Positions 25,382-33,976 of a DNA stretch of 64,000 nucleotides are shown here, piece by piece. The DNA comes from Paenibacillus aceris (lineage in GTDB: Bacteria; Bacillota; Bacilli; Paenibacillales; NBRC-103111). The DNA lies in the NCBI RefSeq assembly GCF_017874035.1, contig NZ_JAGGKV010000006.1, positions 124,001 to 188,000 of the forward strand, given 5' to 3'. The notes under the pieces were generated by a model, which saw nothing but the letters and a program-made list of their open reading frames with translations, did not search any database and had not been told where the DNA came from. Both the position numbers and the translations under genes were made by a program. Position 1 is the first letter of the stretch; the number at the start of each line of letters is the position of its first letter.

Positions 25382-25467
25382 ATTTCATTTTATGAAAAGA
25401 CTCCTGGTGGCATACTAAAATCACGGTTCATTCTCTTGAATTCCGAACACCCAGTAGATCAAAATGA

Positions 25468-25510
25468 TTGACGAATGTAGTTGCCAAGAATATAATTGCT
25501 ATAGCAACTA
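25468..25510 (+). promoter_or_regulatory. marR promoter with overlapping operator
   Basis: TTGACG (25468-25473) and TATAAT (25491-25496) with 17 bp spacing. A perfect palindrome TTGCTATAGCAA (25496-25507) overlaps the -10 and start site, and a wider inverted pair TAGTTGC (25478-25484) / GCAACTA (25504-25510) flanks the -10. This is the expected layout for MarR autorepression. Confidence 0.7.
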
Positions 25511-25532
25511 ATTTTCGAAGGGGGTGTTTGAC

Positions 25533-25982
25533 ATGCAGTTAGCTCTTTCTTTGGGGTTTATTTTGAATCATGCCGGGCGTCGGATGACACAGCTCTTAAG
25601 CCATCAATTTCAGCCCTATGACATGACCACCGAACAATGGGTCGTGCTGCATCGTTTAGCGTGCGAGGACGGCATTACGCAGAAGCTGCTGGCTATTCGC
25701 GCAGAAAAGGATCAAACGAATATTACTCGTATCCTCGACCAATTGGAACGCAAAGGCATGGTTGAGCGCCGGGCAAATGAGCAGGATCGCCGTTCCTTTC
25801 TAACGTTCATTACGGATCAGGGCAGAGCTATGAATGACATCCTGACCCCGATTGAGCAGAAGGTTATCGCCTCCCTCCTGAGCGGCTTCACGGAGGAACA
25901 AGTTTCTCAGCTGAGGCAGCTGCTCATTCAAATCACCCAAGAAGCCAATGCACGTATCAAGGAAGTGGAGGAGTCACCGTGA
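25533..25982 (+). CDS. MarR-family regulator (YwoH-like)
   Basis: 149 residues with the MarR winged helix (about 30-115): DGITQKLLAIRAEKDQTNIT recognition region and wing DRRSFLTFITDQGR. AAGGGGG is 8 nt before the ATG at 25533. Its stop overlaps the start of the MFS gene (GTGA), so the two are translationally coupled, as B. subtilis ywoHG. The palindromes over its own promoter suggest autorepression of the efflux operon, relieved by an unknown drug. Confidence 0.85.
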   Translation: MQLALSLGFILNHAGRRMTQLLSHQFQPYDMTTEQWVVLHRLACEDGITQKLLAIRAEKDQTNITRILDQLERKGMVERRANEQDRRSFLTFITDQGRAMNDILTPIEQKVIASLLSGFTEEQVSQLRQLLIQITQEANARIKEVEESP

Positions 25983-27178
25983 TTACCGATCAGAAATTGT
26001 GGAACCGCGATTTTGTTGCTGTATGTCTCAGCAGCTTTTTTTTATTCATGACCTTTTATATTCTAGCCGTAACACTGCCTATCTTTGTCACAGATACCTT
26101 GCATGGCGGACAACAGCAAATTGGACTCGTCATGACCATCTTTATTATTTCTACCGTCATCTTACGGCCTTTAACCGGTAAATGGATGGATGAATGGAAC
26201 CGGAAGAAGATTATTTCTTTCGCGCTTGCACTCTTTATGATTTGTACTGCGATGTATCCGTTCATTCATCACTATGGCGTACTCCTTGCCATACGTTTTC
26301 TTCACGGCATCGGCTTCGGGATGGCGACAACAGCTGCCGGAGCGGTAGCTATTGATCTGGTACCAGACCGTCGCAAGGGGGAAGGAATCGGCTATTTCAG
26401 CCTTTTCATGAGCTTAGCGATGGTTGTCGGACCGTTTCTTGGCTTAACGATTATGCAATCTCACAACAATGCGCTTCTGTTTGGCGTATGTATTGTTTTC
26501 TCTGTGCTCTCCCTTTTGTTCGGATTGTCACTTCGTATTCCGCGGCGCGTCGTACAGCCGTCAGCGAAACCCGAAAAAGGCTGGAGAAAATTCGTGGAGC
26601 CGCGCTCAATCCCGATTTCTTTAACAGGCAGCGTGCTCGCCTTCTCCTACGGAGCCATCACAACGTTTCTCTCCGTGTATGCCAAAGCAAACGGGTTGGA
26701 AAGCTATGCGAGCTACTTCTTCATGGTGTTCGCTTTGATGATTGTCATTTCCAGACCTTTTACCGGCAAATGGTTCGATCGTTCAGGACCTAACGGCTTA
26801 GTCTACCCCGGCGTTGTTTTGTTCACAGTGGGAATGATTGTACTTAGCCTGATATCATCACCTGTGCCATTTCTGGTTGCCGGCGGACTGCTTGGACTTG
26901 GCTTCGGCGCCATGCTTCCGAGCTTCCAAACCATCGCCATCCAAGCGGCGCCTGCTCACCGCAGAGGGCTTGCTACGGGCACTTACTTCCTCCTTTTCGA
27001 CACCGGGTATGGCATCGGCTCGTATGTGCTTGGCCTAGTAGCGTCGAAAACAAACTATCACACGATGTATTTCGTGGCTGGAGTCGTTGTCGCCTGCTCG
27101 GCACTATTGTATTACGTACTTCATCACCGGAAATCAACAGTGGCTTTGAAATCCAGCCCAGCTGGCGCTATGAAATAA
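25979..27178 (+). CDS. MFS efflux transporter (YwoG-like)
   Basis: 399 residues, twelve membrane helices, with the MFS loop 2-3 motif in the form LRPLTGKWMDEWNRKK (and its repeat ISRPFTGKWFDRSGP in the second half) and motif C-like glycines. GTG start overlaps the marR stop by 4 bp. It probably exports toxic compounds by proton antiport; the substrates are unknown. A terminator follows. Confidence 0.85.
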   Translation: MITDQKLWNRDFVAVCLSSFFLFMTFYILAVTLPIFVTDTLHGGQQQIGLVMTIFIISTVILRPLTGKWMDEWNRKKIISFALALFMICTAMYPFIHHYGVLLAIRFLHGIGFGMATTAAGAVAIDLVPDRRKGEGIGYFSLFMSLAMVVGPFLGLTIMQSHNNALLFGVCIVFSVLSLLFGLSLRIPRRVVQPSAKPEKGWRKFVEPRSIPISLTGSVLAFSYGAITTFLSVYAKANGLESYASYFFMVFALMIVISRPFTGKWFDRSGPNGLVYPGVVLFTVGMIVLSLISSPVPFLVAGGLLGLGFGAMLPSFQTIAIQAAPAHRRGLATGTYFLLFDTGYGIGSYVLGLVASKTNYHTMYFVAGVVVACSALLYYVLHHRKSTVALKSSPAGAMK

Positions 27179-27179
27179 T

Positions 27180-27233
27180 AAATGCCGTTTCTCTTAAGCA
27201 CTTCTGGGTGCAAGGGAGCAACGGCATTTTTCT
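27180..27233 (+). terminator. terminator after MFS gene
   Basis: AAATGCCGTT pairs with AACGGCATTT over an internal hairpin (CAC...GTG) with a T run. Confidence 0.75.
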
Positions 27234-27266
27234 TTCATTTGCTTTACCCGCAAATACGAATAGCGA

Positions 27267-27295
27267 TTGACATTAAATTACCGGGATGTTATAAA
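27267..27295 (+). promoter_or_regulatory. SigA promoter of htpG
   Basis: TTGACA (27267-27272) and TATAAA (27290-27295) with 17 bp spacing, immediately before the CIRCE element. Confidence 0.8.
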
Positions 27296-27303
27296 AATAA
27301 TGT

Positions 27304-27330
27304 GTAGCACTCAAAGACTTAGAGTGCTAA
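27304..27330 (+). promoter_or_regulatory. CIRCE operator (HrcA site) before htpG
   Basis: GTAGCACTC-N9-GAGTGCTAA, one mismatch from the CIRCE consensus TTAGCACTC-N9-GAGTGCTAA. It covers the transcription start region about 40 bp before the gene, the classical HrcA-repressor position. Confidence 0.9.
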
Positions 27331-27369
27331 TATTGAATCAGTGTTACATATTGAGAGGAGATCTAATCC

Positions 27370-29247
27370 GTGGAAAAGAAACAGTTTCAGGCTGAGTCCA
27401 AACGACTATTAGAAATGATGATTAACTCCATTTATACGCAAAGAGAAATCTTCTTGAGAGAGCTCATCTCCAATTCCAGCGATGCCATCGACAAAATTTA
27501 CTACAAAGCTTTGACAGATGACTCGTTGGTATTTGACAAAGATAGCTACTTCATTAAAGTCATTGCTGACAAAGCAAACAGAACGCTGACCATCCGCGAT
27601 ACAGGGATTGGAATGACGAAGGAAGATCTAGAGAACAATCTGGGGATCATTGCGAAGAGCGGATCGCTTGCATTCAAAAAAGAAAACGAAGCCAAAGACG
27701 GCCACAATATCATCGGCCAGTTCGGCGTAGGCTTCTACTCCGCATTCATGGTAGCGGATGTTGTTACAGTTACAAGTAAAGCGCTTGGCAGCGACACGGC
27801 ATACAAATGGGAGTCCACTGGCGCTGACGGCTATACGATCGAACCAACCGCCAAAGATTCCGTAGGTACAGAAATTGTCCTGCAAATCAAAGCGAACACC
27901 GAGGATGACAACTACGATGAATATTTGGACGAGTATCGTTTAAAAGCCATCATCAAAAAATACTCGGATTTCATCCGTTACCCGATTAAAATGGACATTG
28001 CCGGCAAAAGACTCAAAGAAGGCAGTGAAAATGAGTTCGAGGATTATCAAGAAGAGCAGCAGCTGAACAGCATGGTGCCGATCTGGAGAAAAAACAAAAG
28101 CGAATTAACGCCTGAGGATTACGAGAAGTTCTATCATGAGAAGCATTACGGCTTCGATAAGCCGCTTAAACATATTCATGTTAGCGCGGACGGAGCTGTC
28201 GTCTACCAAGCGATTCTCTTTATTCCTGAAAATATGCCTTTCGACTATTATTCCAAGGAATACGAAAAAGGCTTAGAACTGTATGCCAATGGCGTATTGA
28301 TCATGAACAAATGCGCGGACCTGCTTCCGGACTACTTCAGCTTCGTGAAAGGGATGGTCGATTCCGAAAGCCTGTCTCTGAACATTTCCAGAGAGATGCT
28401 GCAACATGACCGTCAATTAAAACTGATCGCCAAAAACATTCAAAGCAAAATCAAAAGCCAACTGCAAGCTATGCTGAAGGATGAAAGAGAGAAATATGAG
28501 CTCTTCTACAAATCGTTCGGCCGTCAGCTGAAATTCGGCGTCTACAGCGATTATGGCACTCATAAGGAGGTCCTGCAGGACCTGTTGATGTTCCACTCTT
28601 CCAAAGAGAAAAAGCTGGTCACGCTCGATGAGTACATTGCTAGAATGCCGGAAGACCAGAAGTACATCTATTATGCTTCCGGGGAATCGATGGAACGCAT
28701 CGATAAGCTTCCACAAACAGAGCTAGTTACCGATAAAGGCTATGAAATCCTGTACTTCACAGACGATATCGATGAATTCGCAATCAAAATGATCATGACC
28801 TACAAGGAAAAAGAGTTCAAATCCGTTTCCAGCGGCGATCTCGGTATCGAAGCGGACGACAAATCGGAGAGCGAAGCGGACAAGAACGACAACAAAGAGC
28901 TTTTTGACTATATGACTAGCTTATTGTCTGGAAAAGTCACTAACGTCAAAGCATCCAAGCGTCTCAAAAAGCATCCGGTATGCTTGTCCACTGACGGTGA
29001 AGTGACCATCGAAATGGAAAAGATCTTAAATGCTATGCCGAATAATCCGAATGTCAAAGCGGAAAAAGTTCTGGAAATCAACTTGAATCATGAAGTTTTC
29101 GGCTCGCTGAAGGACGCTTTTGTGAAAGATAAAGAAAAACTGAATCTGTACACAGCCCTTCTGTACAACCAAGCACTTTTAATTGAAGGCTTGCCGCTTC
29201 AAGATCCGGTTGAATTCACGAATGACATTTGCAAAATAATGGTGTAA
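27370..29247 (+). CDS. htpG: HSP90-family chaperone HtpG
   Basis: 625 residues, full length. The N-terminal GHKL ATPase shows [24 protein letters not shown] and [15 protein letters not shown]. The middle domain contains [20 protein letters not shown], and a C-terminal dimerisation domain follows. Start GTG 27370 with AGGAG 10 nt upstream. It acts as a cytosolic ATP-dependent chaperone under heat stress. Unlike in B. subtilis, where htpG is not a HrcA target, a near-consensus CIRCE element lies right after its promoter, so HrcA control is predicted. Confidence 0.95.
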   Translation: MEKKQFQAESKRLLEMMINSIYTQREIFLRELISNSSDAIDKIYYKALTDDSLVFDKDSYFIKVIADKANRTLTIRDTGIGMTKEDLENNLGIIAKSGSLAFKKENEAKDGHNIIGQFGVGFYSAFMVADVVTVTSKALGSDTAYKWESTGADGYTIEPTAKDSVGTEIVLQIKANTEDDNYDEYLDEYRLKAIIKKYSDFIRYPIKMDIAGKRLKEGSENEFEDYQEEQQLNSMVPIWRKNKSELTPEDYEKFYHEKHYGFDKPLKHIHVSADGAVVYQAILFIPENMPFDYYSKEYEKGLELYANGVLIMNKCADLLPDYFSFVKGMVDSESLSLNISREMLQHDRQLKLIAKNIQSKIKSQLQAMLKDEREKYELFYKSFGRQLKFGVYSDYGTHKEVLQDLLMFHSSKEKKLVTLDEYIARMPEDQKYIYYASGESMERIDKLPQTELVTDKGYEILYFTDDIDEFAIKMIMTYKEKEFKSVSSGDLGIEADDKSESEADKNDNKELFDYMTSLLSGKVTNVKASKRLKKHPVCLSTDGEVTIEMEKILNAMPNNPNVKAEKVLEINLNHEVFGSLKDAFVKDKEKLNLYTALLYNQALLIEGLPLQDPVEFTNDICKIMV

Positions 29248-29266
29248 TCCATTCCCCTCTTCGTAA

Positions 29267-29307
29267 TAGAGCACTGCCGCCGCTTAATGGCTGCAGTGCT
29301 CTTTGTT
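29267..29307 (+). terminator. terminator after htpG
   Basis: AGAGCACTGC pairs with GCAGTGCTCT, followed by TTGTTT. Confidence 0.75.
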
Positions 29308-29319
29308 TCATCATCCTCT

Positions 29320-29502
29320 TCAGGTATGGTCCTCTACGCTAATCGCCGACTGTGCCGTTCTATCCTCTTTCCGTTTACTGACCTCCATGTTCGAGTACAC
29401 ATAAGCTAGCAAACGATCTTGATCAATACCTAATGAGCTTGCTATCTTCATAATATCTAATTCATAAAAATAATTTTGTTTTGGATTAGATTTGACGGAC
29501 AT
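29320..29502 (-). CDS. 60-residue hypothetical protein
   Basis: Start ATG 29502, with AAGGA 12 nt upstream; a TTG at 29511 is an alternative. The product is polar and helical: KQNYFYELDIMKIASSLGID, then a lysine/glutamate-rich end. No membrane segment. It reads away from the riboswitch gene. I know no function. Confidence 0.5.
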   Translation of the reverse strand: MSVKSNPKQNYFYELDIMKIASSLGIDQDRLLAYVYSNMEVSKRKEDRTAQSAISVEDHT

Positions 29503-29589
29503 ATGCTTCAACCATCCTTCGAATAGATGTAATAAATGGAAACTTTCCCGTTAAAATGTGATATAGTTTTCTTACAAACATTAATCGGT

Positions 29590-29727
29590 ACGACAAAGGC
29601 AAAACCATTGAAAAGTGGTGACGCAAAGCTACAGGGGCTAATTTGGCATCCTATTTCATGTCCAAAATGTCAGCCAGCTGCCAAAACAGCCTCCGTCCGA
29701 TTAATGAAGAATGACTTAGGAGGAGCT
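29590..29727 (+). promoter_or_regulatory. cyclic-di-GMP-I (GEMM-I) riboswitch with SD-sequestering platform
   Basis: The aptamer (about 29590-29682) has the conserved GEMM-I blocks in order: GGCAAAACC, a GAAA tetraloop hairpin, GTGACGCAAAGC, AGGGGCTAA, a hairpin, and CAGCCAGCTGCC. Downstream, AGCCTCC (29688-29694) can pair with the ribosome site GGAGGAGCT (29719-29727), with one bulged A. This would give translational control of the next gene by c-di-GMP. Read from the sequence; ligand binding is inferred from the family. Confidence 0.85.
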
Positions 29728-29730
29728 GAA

Positions 29731-29922
29731 ATGATGGGAAAAATTGTGTTAGATGGTAGCATGAGTTTGGATGTAGAACATTTAATTGCTAATCTTCATC
29801 TGCCAGAGAGTGATATTTTGAACATGTTCTCCTTTAAATTTAATAACAACCTGTTAACCCCCGATGAATCGATTCGGTTTATTCATTTTCTGAAGAATGA
29901 ACTGGACAAACGTGCTCAATAA
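29731..29922 (+). CDS. 63-residue protein controlled by c-di-GMP riboswitch
   Basis: Start ATG 29731 with AGGAGGA 6-9 nt upstream. The sequence begins MMGKIVLDGSMSLDVEHLIA and is soluble, mixed alpha/beta, with acidic and hydrophobic residues and no membrane segment. It is the only gene directly behind the riboswitch. A longer upstream frame exists but would run through the aptamer and is rejected. I recognise no family. By position it should respond to c-di-GMP, perhaps linking the messenger to motility or surface traits. Confidence 0.7.
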   Translation: MMGKIVLDGSMSLDVEHLIANLHLPESDILNMFSFKFNNNLLTPDESIRFIHFLKNELDKRAQ

Positions 29923-30032
29923 CAGAATTATGCATGAATGGATACAAAAATGCAGTCGGTTGATGTCTATAGAATTATTTTTTTTAAATTCGTAAGAATC
30001 GCATCACCAAGCCTTTTTAAGGATATAACAGC

Positions 30033-30066
30033 AAAAAGACAGCGGAATTCCCGCTGTCTTTTTCTT
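30033..30066 (+). terminator. terminator
   Basis: AAAAAGACAGCGG pairs perfectly with CCGCTGTCTTTTT around AATTC; downstream of the riboswitch-controlled gene. Confidence 0.9.
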
Positions 30067-30108
30067 ATATTTTGTCAGATTTAAGGTTTAAAGTTTAGTT
30101 GTAACAAA

Positions 30109-30158
30109 TAAAAGCCGATCTGAGCTCGTTCGGAAGAACGAATCAGAACCGGCTTTCG
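30109..30158 (-). terminator. terminator of nrdR
   Basis: AAAGCCG (30111-30117) pairs with CGGCTTT (30150-30156), with an inner TCGTTC/GAACGA stem. The A run on the plus strand gives a U run on the minus transcript. Confidence 0.7.
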
Positions 30159-30638
30159 TTATTTGTCCCGGAGCAGACCGGGATCATGCTTTCCCAATAT
30201 TTGCGTCAGCTCTTTCAGGAACATGTTGATATCTTTAAATTGCCGGTAAACGGAGGCGAAGCGAATGTACGCCACTTCATCGACCGGATACAGTTGTTCC
30301 ATGACGATTTCGCCAATGCCTAAACTGTCAACTTCCGCATGAGCCGTTGTTCGAAGCTGCATTTCAACTTCAGATACGAGCATCTCCAGCCTCTCCATGG
30401 AAACCGGGCGCTTCTCACAGGCACGAATTAAGCCCCTTAATATTTTCTCACGACTAAATTCTTCCCTGCTTCCATCCTTCTTAATCACGATAAGCGGTGT
30501 TTCTTCCACCATCTCAAAGGTAGTAAATCTTCGCGCGCATTTCTCGCATTCCCGGCGGCGGCGGATCGATTTGTTTTCATTAGCTGAACGTGAGTCAAGC
30601 ACTTTCGTACCGGAATAATCACAGAACGGACACTTCAT
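30159..30638 (-). CDS. nrdR: transcriptional repressor NrdR
   Basis: 159 residues, the normal length. Zinc ribbon with Cys3, Cys6, Cys31, Cys34, the [15 protein letters not shown] signature, and an ATP-cone domain (about 49-139; [20 protein letters not shown]). NrdR senses dATP/ATP and represses ribonucleotide reductase genes. AAAGGAGAG precedes the ATG. The location near polA, mutM and coaE agrees with the order in related Bacilli. Confidence 0.95.
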   Translation of the reverse strand: MKCPFCDYSGTKVLDSRSANENKSIRRRRECEKCARRFTTFEMVEETPLIVIKKDGSREEFSREKILRGLIRACEKRPVSMERLEMLVSEVEMQLRTTAHAEVDSLGIGEIVMEQLYPVDEVAYIRFASVYRQFKDINMFLKELTQILGKHDPGLLRDK

Positions 30639-30691
30639 TCGCTATCTCTCCTTTCTTTTCTTTCTGATTGATTACCATATGTTACATGTCA

Positions 30692-30720
30692 TGAAGATTA
30701 AAGAAGTGCACACAATACTA
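30692..30720 (+). promoter_or_regulatory. possible SigG promoter of the SASP gene
   Basis: TGAAGA (30692-30697), 16 bp, then AATACTA (30714-30720). It is close to the forespore SigG form (GAATA-like -35, CATACTA-like -10) and lies 28 bp before the SASP start. Confidence 0.5.
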
Positions 30721-30748
30721 GTACCAACCGACAAGGAGGTGAACAGAC

Positions 30749-30964
30749 ATGAGCGCAGGAAACAGCAACACGCTAGTTGTTCCTCAAGCTAACGCAGCGT
30801 TGGATCAGTTGAAATACGAAGTAGCTCAAGAACTTGGTATCTCTATCCCACAAGATGGATACTACGGTAATATGGCTACTCGTGACACTGGTGCCATCGG
30901 TGGTCACATTACTCGTCGCCTGGTGCAAATCGCAGAACAATCTTTGGCTGGTCAATTCAAGTAA
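30749..30964 (+). CDS. alpha/beta-type small acid-soluble spore protein
   Basis: 71 residues. It shows both conserved blocks of the family: ALDQLKYEVAQELGI (with the GPR protease cleavage Glu) and DTGAIGGHITRRLVQIAEQS. These proteins coat forespore DNA in the A-form and protect it from damage, then serve as amino acids during germination. AAGGAGGTG lies 7 nt before the ATG. Monocistronic, with a forespore-type promoter upstream and a terminator downstream. Confidence 0.95.
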   Translation: MSAGNSNTLVVPQANAALDQLKYEVAQELGISIPQDGYYGNMATRDTGAIGGHITRRLVQIAEQSLAGQFK

Positions 30965-31000
30965 TCTTGGATAGAGTATGCCGCTGAATCTGCAAAACAG

Positions 31001-31053
31001 GAAGTATTGGACTCTAGCCCCCAAAAGGAGCTAGTCCAATGCTTCTTTGTTTT
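31001..31053. terminator. terminator between convergent genes
   Basis: GAAGTATTGGACT...CTAGC (31001-31018) pairs with GCTAGTCCAATGCTTC (31030-31045), then TTTGTTTT. Confidence 0.8.
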
Positions 31054-31061
31054 GTAGAGGC

Positions 31062-31637
31062 TTATGTGTGCTCCCATTGATCCGAATATAGATTTGTGTA
31101 TTTCTCATAGTAATAGATGACTCGCTGAACATAATGACGCGTTTCTCCGAATGGGATTTGGTCAATCCGCTCAACCGACCCATCCCAGATGTCCGCTTGC
31201 TTCCATTTATTCACATTGCCTTGTCCTGCATTATAAGCCGCAATCGCATAAATTAAATTTCCATTGTAATGCTTTTTGAGCCAGCTCAAATACCAAGATC
31301 CGAGGTTAATGTTTACATCCGCTTTTAATAAATCTTCTTGTGTGTGAGGCCCTGGATTCGTAGATTCCACAATCCACTCCGCCGTGTCCGGCATCAACTG
31401 CATAAGTCCCAAGGCACCTTTCTTTGACTCCAAATGGTGCTTATAATTCGTCTCCACCCGAATGATGGCTGCAATGAGAAAAGGATCTATATTGTGCTTC
31501 GCCGCACTTTGCCTAATTTCCTGCTCAAAATAGATCGGATACAGCTTTCTTCCTATAAAAGTGCTATTCATAAAGAGTACAAGAATGAAGCAAACGAGCA
31601 AAAGGGCAAAGACTCGTTTTTTGCGTAAAAACTTCAT
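31062..31637 (-). CDS. membrane-anchored lytic transglycosylase (SLT domain)
   Basis: 191 residues. An N-terminal signal-anchor (about 8-28) precedes an SLT-type transglycosylase domain (about 50-185), with catalytic Glu in AAIIRVETNYKHH, ESKKGALGLMQLMPDTA and IYAIAAYNAGQGNV. It cleaves peptidoglycan glycan strands. The start is ATG 31637 with GAAGGGG 6 nt upstream. It overlaps the coaE stop by 4 bp (ATGA), so it is in that operon. Confidence 0.9.
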   Translation of the reverse strand: MKFLRKKRVFALLLVCFILVLFMNSTFIGRKLYPIYFEQEIRQSAAKHNIDPFLIAAIIRVETNYKHHLESKKGALGLMQLMPDTAEWIVESTNPGPHTQEDLLKADVNINLGSWYLSWLKKHYNGNLIYAIAAYNAGQGNVNKWKQADIWDGSVERIDQIPFGETRHYVQRVIYYYEKYTNLYSDQWEHT

Positions 31638-32230
31638 GAAAGCCCCTTCCCTAGCCAAAACCGTTCGACCTCAGCATAGGTATCTTCCCAAGCACCGCTG
31701 TTGTCGATCACGATATCCGCTAATTCGCGTTTTTCTTCTATCGACATCTGTGCATCTATTCGATTATTCGCCGCAACTTCTGTTAAGCCGTCTCTCTGCA
31801 TTAAGCGTTCCAGCTGGATGTGACGCGGCACATACACGACCATAACTTCTTCAAACATAAAGGATAAGTCAGATTCAAACAATAAAGGAATATCAACGAC
31901 AACCAACTTGTCCGGAAATTGCCTTTCATAGGCTTCCATCTGCTCTCTAATCATCTTGCGAATAGGCGGGTGCAAAATGCTTTCGAGTTGTTTGCGCGCC
32001 TCCGAGTTGTCAAAAACAATCTCGCCAAGCTTTTTACGATGCAGGGAGCCGTCATCTTGAAGAACAGCTTGTCCAAAATGCGCAGCAACCTGTTCGAGAA
32101 CAGGGCTGCCGGGCTGGACAACATCGCGGGCAATTTGATCCGCATCTACTAATAGAGCGCCGCGGCTGACCAGCATTGCGCTAACCGTGCTTTTGCCGCA
32201 AGCGATTCCTCCTGTTAACCCGATATTCAT
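31634..32230 (-). CDS. coaE: dephospho-CoA kinase
   Basis: 198 residues. P-loop GGIACGKST at 7-15, VDADQIARDVV, LLFE(S)D lid and VDIPLLFES typical of CoaE. It phosphorylates dephospho-CoA, the last step of coenzyme A synthesis. AGGAGA lies 9 nt before the ATG at 32230; the TTG two codons earlier is too close to the site. It follows ytaF by 33 bp and overlaps the transglycosylase gene. Confidence 0.95.
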   Translation of the reverse strand: MNIGLTGGIACGKSTVSAMLVSRGALLVDADQIARDVVQPGSPVLEQVAAHFGQAVLQDDGSLHRKKLGEIVFDNSEARKQLESILHPPIRKMIREQMEAYERQFPDKLVVVDIPLLFESDLSFMFEEVMVVYVPRHIQLERLMQRDGLTEVAANNRIDAQMSIEEKRELADIVIDNSGAWEDTYAEVERFWLGKGLS

Positions 32231-32263
32231 AGGCAAATCTCTCCTAAGCGTATTCCTTTTTCA

Positions 32264-32983
32264 CTATAACATTTTCAACAAACCCATAAGAATAAGTACA
32301 CATCCCGGAAGGATGGACAGCTTCTTCATCCAGCTCATTTCCGCATAACGAAAACCGATGCGCAAGCCTAGCGCAATAAATGAACCGCTTGAAAGGGAAA
32401 TGACAGAGGCTGTTAACAAAGGAACAAAACCGATTAAGGCGGCTCCAATACCTGCGCCAAATGCATCCAAAGAGAGCGCTAAGCCTAGCAAAGTAGCCTC
32501 AGAAGCTGAAATATTACCCGATTTATCCACATCGGCAATGGATGGCGTTCGCAGAATTTGAATAACCAGACCAAAACGCTTAAGTTCAATATTCAGAATT
32601 TCCTTCGTCCTTTGCAGCGTATCCAGCGTGACGGGTTCATTGCCGGAAGGAGGAACGCTGCTGAGAGAGACTTGATCTTCAGCGGATTTCGCTGCCTCTT
32701 GAGAGTCCTGTGACTTCTGTTGTCTTTGCTGCGCCAACGCCCAGATTCCGATACCGATTAAGATAAGAGCCCCAATGCGCTGAGCCACCAATGGACTCAT
32801 GAAAGAAGACATCAAAACGCCAATTTGCATAGAACTATAAATAATGATACCAGACCAAAGGGATATAATACCAATGGAGACAAATGGGATGCGTATTTTG
32901 CGTAACCCATACATGACGCCAACGCCGAAACCATCTAATGACACTGCGAAAGCCAGAATGAGCAAAGAAACCACCGGAAGCAT
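32264..32983 (-). CDS. ytaF: sporulation membrane protein YtaF
   Basis: 239 residues, about six helices, made of two homologous halves: LAFAVSLDGFGVGVMYGL in the first and LGLALSLDAFGAGIGAAL in the second. This is the YtaF/MntP-like pattern with conserved Asp in membrane helices. A polar linker of about 60 residues joins them. B. subtilis ytaF is expressed in sporulation; the transport role (metal or other) is not established. It lies between mutM and coaE as in B. subtilis. Confidence 0.9.
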   Translation of the reverse strand: MLPVVSLLILAFAVSLDGFGVGVMYGLRKIRIPFVSIGIISLWSGIIIYSSMQIGVLMSSFMSPLVAQRIGALILIGIGIWALAQQRQQKSQDSQEAAKSAEDQVSLSSVPPSGNEPVTLDTLQRTKEILNIELKRFGLVIQILRTPSIADVDKSGNISASEATLLGLALSLDAFGAGIGAALIGFVPLLTASVISLSSGSFIALGLRIGFRYAEMSWMKKLSILPGCVLILMGLLKML

Positions 32984-33084
32984 ATTACCCCTCCTAAGAG
33001 TTTTACCTGAATAACAAGCTTATGATCAGCTGGTTATCTGGGCTAAGTACTCCATATCATATGGGAAGGGCAGGCTTCACGTGC

Positions 33085-33945
33085 CTATTTCTCAGACTTC
33101 TTTCGGATTCTCTTTCGCTTTAGCGGCTGACAGGTAGGACAAATGTGGGTTCCACGCCCGCCAACGACCGTTTTGTATATTTCGCTTCCGCATGTTTTGC
33201 AGGGTTGGGATTGCCGGCCGTAAATGTTCAACTGATGCTGGAACAAGCCGATTTCGCCTTGACCGTTGACATACGATTTGATCGAAGATCCTCCAACCTC
33301 AACGGAATCGCTGAGTGTCCGGATGATCGCCTCATGCAGCAGCATAAGCTCCTTCTTACTAAGCGAGGACGCCTCTCGTTCCGGGTGGATACCGGCTAAA
33401 AAAAGAGACTCGTCTACATAAATATTACCGATACCCACAATATATTCTTGATTCAGCAGAAGCGGTTTAATCTTCGTTTTCTTATGGGCGATCCGATCCC
33501 GAAATGCTTCAAAAGTGAAGCCTTCGTCCAACGGCTCTAAGCCCAGCTTATGCAGCGGCGCCTGCGTAAGCTCTTCCCCTCTTGGGAACAGATGCATCGT
33601 TCCGAATTGTCTCACATCTTTGTACCGCAGCTCGCTGCCATCGGTAAACCGAAACAGCACATGCGTGTGAGATTCCAACGGATCTTCACTGCTGTACAGA
33701 CCATACCTGCCCTCCATCCGGAGATGAGAGACCATCACATAGTCCGTCAAAACAAAACGCAGAAACTTGCCTCTACGCTCAATGGTTTCAACCTGCTGCC
33801 CTTGCAGTAGAACCTCGAACATTTGAATATCGTCCGGCTTCTGAATAATGCGCGGGAGTCTGACCTGAACCTGCTCGATGGTTTTACCGGTAATCAGGTT
33901 GTTTAGTGTGCGTTTGACCGTCTCGACTTCGGGTAGCTCAGGCAC
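33085..33945 (-). CDS. mutM: formamidopyrimidine-DNA glycosylase (Fpg)
   Basis: 286 residues. N-terminal PELPEVE with the catalytic Pro2 and Glu3, Lys in GKFLRF, H2TH region (GIGNIYVDESLF), and a C-terminal zinc finger CKTC...CPTC. It removes 8-oxoguanine and ring-opened purines and nicks the abasic site. It starts 31 bp after polA ends on the same strand. The last residues are very basic (KRKRIRKKSEK). Confidence 0.95.
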   Translation of the reverse strand: MPELPEVETVKRTLNNLITGKTIEQVQVRLPRIIQKPDDIQMFEVLLQGQQVETIERRGKFLRFVLTDYVMVSHLRMEGRYGLYSSEDPLESHTHVLFRFTDGSELRYKDVRQFGTMHLFPRGEELTQAPLHKLGLEPLDEGFTFEAFRDRIAHKKTKIKPLLLNQEYIVGIGNIYVDESLFLAGIHPEREASSLSKKELMLLHEAIIRTLSDSVEVGGSSIKSYVNGQGEIGLFQHQLNIYGRQSQPCKTCGSEIYKTVVGGRGTHICPTCQPLKRKRIRKKSEK

Positions 33946-33976
33946 TGTTGTTCACCTCTTTTGTAATTGGTTCGCC

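Noticed and set aside
29536..29730. Longer start for the riboswitch-controlled gene, giving 128 residues.
   Set aside because: It would be translated through the riboswitch aptamer, while a strong ribosome site stands right before ATG 29731.
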